A DNA stretch of 48,465 nucleotides from Bacteroidales bacterium UBA6431. GTDB taxonomy: Bacteria > Bacteroidota > Bacteroidia > Bacteroidales > UBA932. Location: the NCBI GenBank assembly GCA_002439095.1, contig DJOT01000012.1, positions 1-48,465 of the forward strand, in the 5' to 3' direction. Positions 41,900-48,465 of this stretch are shown here, one piece after another. Numbering within the stretch: position 1 is the stretch's first letter; every line of letters begins with the position of its first letter. The notes under the pieces were generated by a model that was not told the DNA's origin, did no database searches, and saw only the letters and a list, made by a program, of their open reading frames with translations. A program made the translations under genes and the position numbers.

Positions 41900-42587
41900 G
41901 GACTTGTTTTCCGGCTCCGTGTTTTTCGGAGTACTCCTGAGTCTCGGGGCATACGCTGTAGGGATGTGGCTCAAGAAAAAGACCGGACGGGCACTGATGA
42001 ACCCGTTGCTCATAGCCATCATCTTGGTGATTGCAGTCCTCTGGCTTCTCGGCATCAGTTATGAGGACTATGCCCGAGGGGCGGATATCATCAGTTATTT
42101 CCTCACCCCGGCCACGGTCTGCCTCGCAGTACCGCTGTACCAGCAGTTCGAACTGCTCAAGAAGCACTGGAGGGCAGTCATCGCCGGCGTCGCGTCCGGA
42201 GTGTTGTCCAGCCTGTGTTCGATTCTCGCATTCGCGCTGATATTCGGTTTCGACCATGCCGCGTACGCCACCTTCCTTCCCAAAAGCATCACCACAGCCA
42301 TCGGCATCGGCGTCTCGGAGCAACTCGGCGGCTATGTGGCCGTCACTGTGGTCTCCATCATAATCACCGGAGTCCTCGGCAACATCTTCGCAGAGCAGTT
42401 CCTGCGCCTCATGCATATTGAAGAGCCCATCGCCAAGGGTATCGCCGTCGGCACGGCCTCGCACGCTGTCGGCACAGCGAAAGCCATGGAAATGGGCGAG
42501 ATAGAGGGCGCGATGAGCAGTCTCTCGATCGTCGTCAGCGGCATCCTGACCGTCATCGGTGCCTCCATCTTCGCCAGTTTCATTTAG
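41892..42587 (+). CDS. lrgB: LrgB-family membrane protein
   Basis: 231 residues, multi-spanning. NPLLIAIILVIAVLWLLGI, TVCLAVPLYQQFELLKKHW, the conserved SITTAIGIGVSEQLGG and GTASHAVGTAKAMEMGEIEGAMS are LrgB/YohK hallmarks. It works with LrgA. The 8-nt overlap with lrgA implies coupling; it closes the operon. Confidence 0.94.
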   Translation: MDKDLFSGSVFFGVLLSLGAYAVGMWLKKKTGRALMNPLLIAIILVIAVLWLLGISYEDYARGADIISYFLTPATVCLAVPLYQQFELLKKHWRAVIAGVASGVLSSLCSILAFALIFGFDHAAYATFLPKSITTAIGIGVSEQLGGYVAVTVVSIIITGVLGNIFAEQFLRLMHIEEPIAKGIAVGTASHAVGTAKAMEMGEIEGAMSSLSIVVSGILTVIGASIFASFI

Positions 42588-42727
42588 CTTAGAGCGGTGG
42601 CAGATATATTATTGTATATCAATATTATAACAGAATGTCCTCCCATAAAATCCAGGGAGAACAAACAATCAATCAGTTGATGCTCAGCCATTTATCCGCC
42701 ACCTCGTCGGCGGCCATCCGACACAAT

Positions 42728-43255
42728 TCAGTCCTTCTGGTCCACCCAGATCAGTTTCGAGGTGTCGTATCCTCGACGTCGCGCCTCAGCGAGCACGGCG
42801 TCCAGAGTCTCCTGCGGCAGTACAGGAGTGCGCGAAAGGATCCAGAGATATTTGTCCGATGAACTTCCGACCAGAGCCACGCTGTAATCATCAGAAAGCA
42901 TCAGCACCCTGTAGTCGGAATAGAAAAAGAGGAAGAATGACACCTTGAGCAGCGCCGGATTCTTCTCCGGATCGGGCTGCTTGGCCTTGCCGAGGGCCTG
43001 CTTGAACTTGCCGTCCTTCCATCCGGAATTGACGACTTCGACCTTGCCGTCATCGCGCAGACGGTACTCGGCTGAGACACGGCTCATGCCGCGCTCGAAA
43101 GAATGGTCGAACCTGGCGATCTCGTACCACCTGCCGAGGTAGCGCGGAAGATCCAAAGAACCAACGGGAGTGTTGTCCACTTCACCTGCACATAAGCACA
43201 AAGGGAGGAATGCCGCAACGGACATCGCCACCAACATCTTAGAAATGCGTTCCAT
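42728..43255 (-). CDS. blc: Lipocalin family protein (Blc-like)
   Basis: 175 residues. N-terminal hydrophobic signal (MLVAMSVAAFLPLCLCAG), then the lipocalin signature LGRWYEIARFDHSFERG (about 40-56), VNSGWKDGKFKQALGKAK, ALLKVSFF, YRVLMLSDDYSVALVGSS and the final YLWILSRTP. Homologues bind lipids or lysophospholipids in the envelope. The cysteines around 20-22 could form a lipobox, but the context LCLC is not canonical. Confidence 0.9.
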   Translation of the reverse strand: MERISKMLVAMSVAAFLPLCLCAGEVDNTPVGSLDLPRYLGRWYEIARFDHSFERGMSRVSAEYRLRDDGKVEVVNSGWKDGKFKQALGKAKQPDPEKNPALLKVSFFLFFYSDYRVLMLSDDYSVALVGSSSDKYLWILSRTPVLPQETLDAVLAEARRRGYDTSKLIWVDQKD

Positions 43256-43338
43256 CGTCTTAGTGTTTTTATAGGTTATAAATAATTCAATATCAATTTG
43301 CTACAAAAACAGTGCCGCTCTCCGGCGGAACGTGGGTG

Positions 43339-43998
43339 CTACTTTTGCATTTTGAGCGGTGCCGTAACGTATACTTTATCCGGATTGTCAGTCATCTTGA
43401 TAATACGCTTCATAATCCGGCCAAAGTCAAACTCATAGCCAACCATGTTTATTTCCGGAATCAAGTTCTCATCGATATCTCCAAAATAAACCATTGCCCG
43501 GTCGGCCATCAACGGGTCATAAGCAGGATAACGCTTGAGGAGAAGCTGTTTTATCTCATTGTATGAGAAATACATTGACAAGAATGCAATGTCCACGAAA
43601 TCCTTAGGGCGCTTTCCGGAATTTATTATAGCCTGCATTTTCATTGCAGCAATGTCAGCCTTCGCAGCTATTCTGAAACCGTCTTCCTCCAACGCTTCTT
43701 CCAACCACGGGAAAGGGTGGAATATGACATCTATCTTCACTCCATGGATAAACCCGATCAAGGTGTTCTCTGTAATGACAGAGGGGATGAATCCATACTT
43801 GCCCACAAGCAACTCCTGCACAGCCAAGCCATCCAAGGTTTCGGTGCTGAAAAGATCCAGATCATCGCTTTTTCTGTGGCCGATCTGAAGGCTAAGTGCA
43901 GTGCCGCCAACAAGACGAGTACTGCCCAACACCGTCTCCGACTGAAGTTTGCTCAAGAGTTCAAGTGTGCTTGGCGCAACTGTTGCTGTTTGTAACAT
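43339..43998 (-). CDS. AbiEii/AbiGii-type nucleotidyltransferase toxin
   Basis: 219 residues. GGTALSLQIGHRKSDDLDLF (31-50) is the nucleotidyltransferase signature of AbiEii-like toxins; KADIAAMKMQAIINSGKRPKDFVD is the second family block. AbiE toxins block growth, with MenT-type relatives modifying tRNA; members act in phage defence or as type IV toxin-antitoxin systems. The ATG at 43998 is preferred over one 36 nt upstream because it gives the usual family start. It overlaps the antitoxin-like gene by 46 nt. Confidence 0.87.
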   Translation of the reverse strand: MLQTATVAPSTLELLSKLQSETVLGSTRLVGGTALSLQIGHRKSDDLDLFSTETLDGLAVQELLVGKYGFIPSVITENTLIGFIHGVKIDVIFHPFPWLEEALEEDGFRIAAKADIAAMKMQAIINSGKRPKDFVDIAFLSMYFSYNEIKQLLLKRYPAYDPLMADRAMVYFGDIDENLIPEINMVGYEFDFGRIMKRIIKMTDNPDKVYVTAPLKMQK

Positions 43999-44282
43999 TT
44001 CGTATCCTCTTTTTTGAGATTCAATGCCCGGCACATGAAATCCAGATTACGCGGAGACAGATCCACAACCTCATCCCTTGCTATCCTCCGGAAACCACGT
44101 ATGCCGCCATATAAATCGAATGCCCCATACCAATCGGATATCCGCCCCATTGAAATCACACGTTCAACAACGATTCGACGGTACTTCTGCCAATCGAACT
44201 TGTCCATACGGTAGTCCCAAAGCAACGCCGGATTGACTTTGCACTTACCCCTTTCTTGCGGGTATGTAGTAAAAATTCTCAC
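43953..44282 (-). CDS. DUF6922-like protein, likely AbiE-partner antitoxin
   Basis: 109 residues from a GTG; an ATG at 44207 is less likely because the family-conserved VNPALLWDYRMDKFDWQKY lies before it. RRIVVERVISMGRISDWYGAF and LYGGIRGFRRIARDEVVDLS complete the pattern I associate with DUF6922. Genes of this type commonly precede the AbiEii-like nucleotidyltransferase and are considered the antitoxin half. The overlap of 46 nt with the toxin supports co-translation. Confidence 0.75.
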   Translation of the reverse strand: MRIFTTYPQERGKCKVNPALLWDYRMDKFDWQKYRRIVVERVISMGRISDWYGAFDLYGGIRGFRRIARDEVVDLSPRNLDFMCRALNLKKEDTKCYKQQQLRQAHLNS

Positions 44283-44324
44283 GCCCCAATTTAGCGATAA
44301 CCAGAAATAAAAACAAATTTAAGC

Positions 44325-44352
44325 ACAAAAAAGGCCCCGCCGAAGCGGAGCC
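44325..44352 (-). terminator. Intrinsic terminator of the wbuC operon
   Basis: Minus strand GGCTCCGC-TTCG-GCGGGGCC, an 8-bp stem with a stable UUCG loop and one G-T pair, followed by TTTTTT. The stem starts immediately at the wbuC stop codon. A textbook rho-independent terminator. Confidence 0.92.
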
Positions 44353-44741
44353 TAAAGCAGATCCTCAGTGCTGCGAGGATCATATTTCCCGTTTTTGAAC
44401 TCAAGTATCACCGAGCCGCTCTCCAGCGGGACGCAGGTATGATACTGCCCCTTCGGGACATGGCAGGCCATCACCCCGGAACGCGGGGACAGCCTCCAAC
44501 GCTCCAGTTCCCGGCCATCATCATCATAGACCACCTCCTCCACACAACCCCGCAAGCAGACAACATCCTCAGAAGTGTCGCAGTGCCGGTGCACCGGGAT
44601 CACGGTCCCGGGCTCAAGGGCATTCAGCATCCGCATCGAGCCGTCCTCCTCACTGTCACGCAGATCAAAGTGCACACGCAGCCGGGGTGAAGCTGCCGCC
44701 CGGGCACTCAAGCCGTCAAGCAGTCCCTCATCGATCCTCAT
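44352..44741 (-). CDS. wbuC: WbuC-family cupin
   Basis: 129 residues. Cupin-fold WbuC motifs: ALEPGTVIPVHRHCDTSEDVVCLRG (metal-binding HRH and the following glutamate) and VPKGQYHTCVPLESGSVILEFKNGKYDP. WbuC genes usually lie in O-antigen or capsule clusters, and the function is not settled. It overlaps the upstream wHTH-like gene by 4 nt and ends at a strong terminator, so it closes the WecA-like operon. Confidence 0.88.
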   Translation of the reverse strand: MRIDEGLLDGLSARAAASPRLRVHFDLRDSEEDGSMRMLNALEPGTVIPVHRHCDTSEDVVCLRGCVEEVVYDDDGRELERWRLSPRSGVMACHVPKGQYHTCVPLESGSVILEFKNGKYDPRSTEDLL

Positions 44742-44953
44742 CGCACCAGCCTCACTACTGCAGGTGCCCCGAGCTTGCTCTCCGACACCACCTCAACCTT
44801 GCCGTCCCGCATCAGTTCAAACAGCAGCGGAAACACCCTCAGCGGCTCGATCCCGCTCTCCGAAGCCAGCCTGTCCACATCCACATCTCCCCTCCCGGAA
44901 AGATATTCGAGCAGCAGTTTCCTGTCACGCTCCTTATAATCAATCTCTTGCAT
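44738..44953 (-). CDS. Small winged-helix-like protein, paralogue of the WecA-fused domain
   Basis: 71 residues, no known family recognised. It aligns without gaps to the C-terminal about 66 residues of the neighbouring WecA-like protein, with 28 of 65 positions identical by hand count; shared landmarks are KExDR, GR, SGxExLRV, LFE and the terminal LV. The predicted pattern (two or three helices, then a beta-strand pair with a GxP turn) suggests a winged helix, so DNA binding or protein interaction. It starts 9 nt after the transferase gene and overlaps wbuC by 4 nt. Confidence 0.75.
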   Translation of the reverse strand: MQEIDYKERDRKLLLEYLSGRGDVDVDRLASESGIEPLRVFPLLFELMRDGKVEVVSESKLGAPAVVRLVR

Positions 44954-44962
44954 ATCTATAAA

Positions 44963-46411
44963 CTATTGATTTACCAACATCACTATCTCCGGTCCGCCGA
45001 AGCCGTCCTCCTTCGTAACAGCCACTCTCCCATGCTGCACCTCCTCAAAGAGTATGGCATACACCCGCAGCCGCTCCGCCCCGGAATTCTCCATAATATC
45101 AGACACCAGCACCTCGGCCCTGCCTTTCATGAAACCCAGCACCAGCCGCCTGTCGTGCTCCTTGAGGTCAGATGCCGGTGCCTCCTGCGGCTCAGCGTCC
45201 TCCTCGGCAAAAGCCTTGCACGGCCCGTCAAGCAACGCGGTCAGCTTCCGCCACCACTCGCTCCGCCCCAGATGCGTCCTCACACTGAACCCTGTCAGGA
45301 AATGCAGGAACGCCGTATGGCGGTCAGCGTTGAACTTCAGGATAAAATAAGTCCCCCATACGAATAGCACCGCCGCCACGATGACCGCATACAGCTGGAT
45401 GTCAGCCCCGGCCCCGCACAGGGCACTCACCACCAGAGCAGCGACCACCACCACCCCGATCAGAATCTCGCTCACCGTGGTGATGAAATGACTGATACCC
45501 ACACTCACGAAGACATGGTGCAGGTGCGTCTTGTCCGGCAGGAACGGGCTCTTGTGACGCAGCATCCTCATACCCATCACACGGATGGTGTCAAACACCG
45601 GCACACTCATCACCGCCAGCACCAGCGCCACCGGGTTCAGAACCCTGCCCCCTATCACGAAATCAGCACTGCTCCGCGCATCCAGAGTACATATCGAGAA
45701 CCAGGTCAACAAGATACCCATCACCATCGTCCCTGCATCACCGATGAACATACGGGAGTGGTTCCCGAACACATTGTGCACGAAGAACGGGATCAGTGCA
45801 CCCACCGTACTGAAAGCCAATACAGCATTCGGGACATCCCCCACCATAACGAACGACACCCCGAATACAGCGCAGCAGGTGATACATAGTCCGCTCGACA
45901 GCCCGTTCACCCCGTCTATCATGTTAACGGCGTTGATGATGCCGACCCCGGCGAACACCGTCAGCGGCACCGCCACCCACCATGAGAACGCCTCCACGCC
46001 CCATAGCCCGTGGAGAGAATCGATGCATTTTCCGCTGGCAAACACCAGAGCAAGCACCGTCAGCACCTCTATGACCATACGGCTTCGCGGGCTCAGCCCA
46101 AGGATGTCATCAAGCGCACCCACATACAGCATCACACTCATCGCGCACATCACAGGCAGCAGCCGAGTCGGTACCGCAGCCCCGGTCAAAGCATGAAGAA
46201 CGGCACCGCAAAGCACACCGGCAAGCACCCCGAAATACACGGCGATGCCGCCCATCACCGGCACGGGCCTCTTCTGAAGTTTGCGCGCATCGGGATTGTC
46301 AACGAGATTCTTGTCAAGCGCAATGCGCAACACCTTGAAATAGGCCCAGTTGACAGCAACAAAGGCCACCACCGCCCCGAGGGAGGCGGCAAAAAACATC
46401 TGGTTTTGCAT
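44963..46411 (-). CDS. WecA/TagO-like undecaprenyl-phosphate sugar-1-phosphate transferase with C-terminal winged-helix-like domain
   Basis: 482 residues, about 110 longer than typical WecA/MraY-like enzymes. The membrane part (1 to about 360) has GALDD (98-102), NMIDGVNG (163-170), FIGDAG (223-227) and the HLHH motif (296-299), all catalytic or Mg2+-binding in this family. It links a sugar-1-phosphate to undecaprenyl phosphate, starting a surface polysaccharide. A linker (about 385-415) leads to a 66-residue domain duplicated by the next gene. Together with the small gene and wbuC it makes a three-gene operon with no other glycan genes in the window. Confidence 0.88.
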   Translation of the reverse strand: MQNQMFFAASLGAVVAFVAVNWAYFKVLRIALDKNLVDNPDARKLQKRPVPVMGGIAVYFGVLAGVLCGAVLHALTGAAVPTRLLPVMCAMSVMLYVGALDDILGLSPRSRMVIEVLTVLALVFASGKCIDSLHGLWGVEAFSWWVAVPLTVFAGVGIINAVNMIDGVNGLSSGLCITCCAVFGVSFVMVGDVPNAVLAFSTVGALIPFFVHNVFGNHSRMFIGDAGTMVMGILLTWFSICTLDARSSADFVIGGRVLNPVALVLAVMSVPVFDTIRVMGMRMLRHKSPFLPDKTHLHHVFVSVGISHFITTVSEILIGVVVVAALVVSALCGAGADIQLYAVIVAAVLFVWGTYFILKFNADRHTAFLHFLTGFSVRTHLGRSEWWRKLTALLDGPCKAFAEEDAEPQEAPASDLKEHDRRLVLGFMKGRAEVLVSDIMENSGAERLRVYAILFEEVQHGRVAVTKEDGFGGPEIVMLVNQ

Positions 46412-46492
46412 AGGGAGTAAAGGGAAAAGACGCCGGAACCCACTACGTCCCAGCGCCTGAATATCTATGTAGTTTCAGTGAAAAATGTCCAG

Positions 46493-47746
46493 TTAGCGTC
46501 GCTTATCCAGCACTCCGGCAAACATGTCCATCTCTTTTTTTGAAATTCCTGACCGTATTGCAAGTCCGCGCCATTCTTTGACAGCTCCTACCACCTCCTG
46601 GATAATCTTCTCCGCTGTTTTTCGATTGAGCATATAATCCTCATGGGCATCAAGCAAAATGCTCAAGTCCGCCTTATTGGAGGATGATGAGACAAGCAGG
46701 CTCTGACATTCGTTTAAGGTCGGGTTTATGTCGTATGCCGGAGACAATGTCCACCCCTTTGCAGTCAAAAGAAAACCATGGTTGCGGAAATGGTCGTCAC
46801 TGTTGCCGATGCAGATATTAAAAGCCACACGACGATAGAGTTCCTGCAAATTGCGCTCGACAGCTGTGCAGTTCTGAATAATGAAATCAACTATATCCAG
46901 ATAACCATGTCCCGTAGTCGCATCATCTCCATCATTAAGCCCCAGCAAAGTCATGGCTGACGCAAAATGAATCCGCCGTCCTTCTTGTGTCCTGTCAAAG
47001 CGTTGTGAAAGCAAAACATGGTATTTATATCCAGCTGCCAGAACTTTTGTCTTCGATGCATCAACCCCGGCTTTCACAGCAAGCAAATGACTGAAATACT
47101 CCCAGAGTCCTACATCATAATCATCCTTACGCGATGGAAATTTGGCGATATAAAGCGTTTTGTCCGCATCTACCACATTAGCCTTTGGCCTTGCGCCACC
47201 CAATGAAGAACCTGGCTGCACAAGTTGAGTTATCCATTTTCTTTCAGGAAGCACATCGTCTTCCTCGCTTTTTTCTATTTCAGTACTGGCGGCAATCAGT
47301 TCCCGAATATCTGCAATAGGAGGGATTCTCAACGACTCTCTTACGTTTATAAACTCCCCGCCAAGATCCTCTTTAAACCGGAACCCTCCCATTCGCGAAA
47401 AATCATCAATTCCTGTCAAGAAATCAAATGACGACAACCTCCGGACAGGACGATTTTCATCCCTTGCCGCGATCTGCTCACGACGCAGCAGCAAAGTCCT
47501 CCCCCAACGATCCGGCAAGGCATCCGAAAAACATCCGAATATATCCTTCCCCGGTTGTGTGTATTGCCGGCCTGGATAGTTATTCAAATCATCACTCAAG
47601 AACAAATCCACGTGCCGCTTCAACCATCCATCATTGAATTGGAAACTGTAACTGTCCGCACCCCGGAGTGACTCATAGCCCAACTCTCCTATGAGTTCCA
47701 CTTCCTTAAGCCATTCGAAATCAGCATATACATACAATTTCTTCAT
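46493..47746 (-). CDS. hipA: HipA-type serine/threonine kinase toxin
   Basis: 417 residues, full length including the N-terminal subdomain. GSSLGGARPKANV (about 179-191) is the glycine-rich loop, GNSDDHFRNHGF (about 314-325) the catalytic loop with aspartate and asparagine, and LSPAYDINP (334-342) the metal-binding DxNP. HipA toxins phosphorylate aminoacyl-tRNA synthetases such as GltX and cause growth arrest. It follows hipB by 3 nt. The gene is more AT-rich than the WecA-like operon beside it. Confidence 0.93.
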   Translation of the reverse strand: MKKLYVYADFEWLKEVELIGELGYESLRGADSYSFQFNDGWLKRHVDLFLSDDLNNYPGRQYTQPGKDIFGCFSDALPDRWGRTLLLRREQIAARDENRPVRRLSSFDFLTGIDDFSRMGGFRFKEDLGGEFINVRESLRIPPIADIRELIAASTEIEKSEEDDVLPERKWITQLVQPGSSLGGARPKANVVDADKTLYIAKFPSRKDDYDVGLWEYFSHLLAVKAGVDASKTKVLAAGYKYHVLLSQRFDRTQEGRRIHFASAMTLLGLNDGDDATTGHGYLDIVDFIIQNCTAVERNLQELYRRVAFNICIGNSDDHFRNHGFLLTAKGWTLSPAYDINPTLNECQSLLVSSSSNKADLSILLDAHEDYMLNRKTAEKIIQEVVGAVKEWRGLAIRSGISKKEMDMFAGVLDKRR

Positions 47747-47749
47747 AGC

Positions 47750-48070
47750 CTATTCCTTTTTTGAGGCCCGTTCCCTTGTTTTCAGGCTCAGATCCTGCAA
47801 CATCCGCCCCAATTTGTCTTCTTTCGCCAACCAAAGGATGTCATCATCAAGTTGCAGAGCATAAAGTACGCGCAAATAGATTCCTATCGCTACTGTAGGG
47901 GCACCTCTCTCTATCCTTGATACGGTAAGGGGCGAACAGGTGGCCCGTTCCGCCACCTGGGCAACAGTCAAATTCCTCCGCAGGCGAGCCAGTTTAATCT
48001 GCTCTCCCACAACCGACATCTTCTGTTCCAATTTCCGGGGAAGTTTAGTCCCCATTGTATCCTTTGCCAT
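47750..48070 (-). CDS. hipB: HipB-like antitoxin, XRE family
   Basis: 106 residues. The HTH lies at about 20-75 (VGEQIKLARLRRNLTVAQVAERA, then TCSPLTVSRIERG). It should bind HipA and repress the operon. The ATG at 48070 is 27 nt after a TATCTTTG box. Two palindromes upstream are possible operators. Confidence 0.9.
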   Translation of the reverse strand: MAKDTMGTKLPRKLEQKMSVVGEQIKLARLRRNLTVAQVAERATCSPLTVSRIERGAPTVAIGIYLRVLYALQLDDDILWLAKEDKLGRMLQDLSLKTRERASKKE

Positions 48071-48086
48071 ATCTCATCCAACCTAT

Positions 48087-48136
48087 CATATAATATGCAA
48101 AGATACGACTTTTTCTTTACTTAATGATAAGTTATC
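48087..48136 (-). promoter_or_regulatory. hipBA promoter with two palindromes
   Basis: Minus-strand TATCTTTG at 48105-48098 is an exact -7 match. CATATAATATG (48087-48097) lies just downstream and GATAAGTTATC (48126-48136) just upstream, near the -33 region. Both are perfect 11-bp palindromes around a central base and are candidate HipB sites. Confidence 0.55.
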
Positions 48137-48293
48137 ACTTGGAAGATCTGGCGAGAATTTGCCTTGCTTTACGGACTTGTTCGCTGAAATCTATAGACTC
48201 TTTGTATTTGGCTACATTCTCGTCAGCTTGCCGGATAAATCTCTCCGCCGCTTCCCCGCTCAATGTCGGTATTGTCTTAAAATATACTTTCAT
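48135..48293 (-). CDS. Small antitoxin-like protein
   Basis: 52 residues from the ATG at 48293. MKVYFKTIPTLSGEAAERF followed by a charged helical stretch resembles short antitoxins of Bacteroidales toxin-antitoxin pairs, but I cannot name the family with confidence. No separate toxin lies next to it: hipB follows 64 nt downstream, and upstream is the IS66-like remnant. It may be an orphan left after an insertion or deletion, or an upstream partner of hipBA. Confidence 0.5.
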   Translation of the reverse strand: MKVYFKTIPTLSGEAAERFIRQADENVAKYKESIDFSEQVRKARQILARSSK

Positions 48294-48329
48294 AAGTTCA
48301 AATCGTTTCACGCAAAATAACATCCTCAT

Positions 48330-48398
48330 TTATTGGCAGCACCTGTCCGTGAAGTTCTTTATGTAGTAGAACTTGTTCAGACCCGTCACGCTCAGCAT
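48330..48398 (-). pseudogene. Truncated IS66-type TnpB-like reading frame
   Basis: Only 22 codons (MLSVTGLNKFYYIKNFTDRC...) before a stop. The NKFYYxxxFTD pattern resembles the start of IS66-family accessory protein TnpB (usually FxDMR). The match breaks at FTD, where DMR would be expected, so the element appears truncated or deleted. It overlaps the end of the upstream frame in the ATG/TGA manner seen in IS66 elements. Too short for certainty. Confidence 0.4.
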
Positions 48399-48465
48399 AG
48401 CACCTCCAGTTTAGAGATCAGCACCTTCAGCCCCGTATAGTCCAGGCCCTTCCGGCTCACCTCCG
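48392..48465 (-). mobile_element. Possible IS66-type ORF1 (TnpA-like) 3' end running off the window
   Basis: The last 23 codons of a minus-strand frame (ending VLISKLEVLC) enter from the right edge and stop at 48392, overlapping the ATG of the TnpB-like remnant by 7 nt. The arrangement is that of IS66 orfA-orfB. The rest lies outside the window. Confidence 0.35.

Noticed and set aside
43184..43255. Lipoprotein signal in the lipocalin
   Set aside because: The cysteines in PLCLCAG lack a proper lipobox (L-[AST]-[GA]-C); listed only as a possibility.
1..48465. parS sites near parAB
   Set aside because: Only CACGTG cores in coding sequence (near 5930 and 40357) were seen, without the flanking palindrome of the TGTTTCACGTGAAACA type.
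1..48465. CRISPR arrays, tRNA or rRNA genes
   Set aside because: No regularly spaced direct repeats and no cloverleaf or rRNA-like stretches were recognised by eye; a covariance search would be needed to exclude a tRNA fully.

Overview
The window is a gene-dense chromosomal segment from a member of the Bacteroidota, most likely order Bacteroidales. The evidence is the family content (DUF5683 beside parAB, DUF3467, GIN-domain protein, DUF6922/AbiEii pair, Smr/Ndk/LrgAB string) and the recurring promoter box TAnnTTTG, often with TTTG or TTG 19-20 bases upstream, which is the Bacteroidota sigma-70 signature. Ribosome binding sites of the AGGAGG kind are not prominent. The genus cannot be fixed from the sequence alone; an Alistipes-like or related moderately GC-rich lineage is a guess.

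Layout. (1) 1-6940: obgE and a PAP2 phosphatase, a convergent lipid kinase, then parA-parB-DUF5683-mltD. (2) 6956-19168, mostly minus strand: a GNAT/rarA/aldehyde dehydrogenase string, two tandem paralogous GT2 glycosyltransferases, a plus-strand pair of small exported proteins, a Na+/Ca2+ exchanger with rlmD, and queA with a PlsC-type acyltransferase. (3) 19169-21317: an AT-rich 425-bp gene-free region, an XRE regulator, a degenerate dihydroorotate dehydrogenase-like protein and a stand-alone CinA/PncC amidase, ended by a strong terminator. (4) 21363-29481, minus strand: valS-tatA-tatC-CBM9-like-ABC-F-GIN-M19 dipeptidase. (5) 29548-32234: DUF3467-kdsC-maf-rluA-like. (6) 32235-32516: an intergenic region that appears to encode a small RNA on the minus strand. 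(7) 32517-39232: Omp85-type barrel protein, D-2-hydroxyacid dehydrogenase, tyrosine phosphatase, and the minus-strand run ridA-tcdA-MFS-flavodiiron protein. (8) 39344-48465: a more mosaic end with HigBA, AbiE-like and HipBA toxin-antitoxin modules, a Dabb-ndk-smr-lrgAB operon, a lipocalin, a WecA-like transferase operon, and what looks like an IS66-type remnant at the right edge.

Most genes are housekeeping and sit in tight operons with 1-8 nt overlaps (ATGA/GTGA junctions). No rRNA, tRNA or CRISPR array was recognised.

The observations most worth following are: the putative small RNA at 32233-32347, with a full promoter, an A/T-tract upstream and a textbook intrinsic terminator; a winged-helix-like domain fused to the WecA-type transferase and duplicated as a separate 71-residue gene next to it; about ten genes whose promoter box ends only 4-8 nt before the start codon, predicting leaderless mRNAs; a 16-18 bp repeat in three copies around the rlmD promoter; the AT-rich 19169-19593 region; and three toxin-antitoxin modules in 9 kb.
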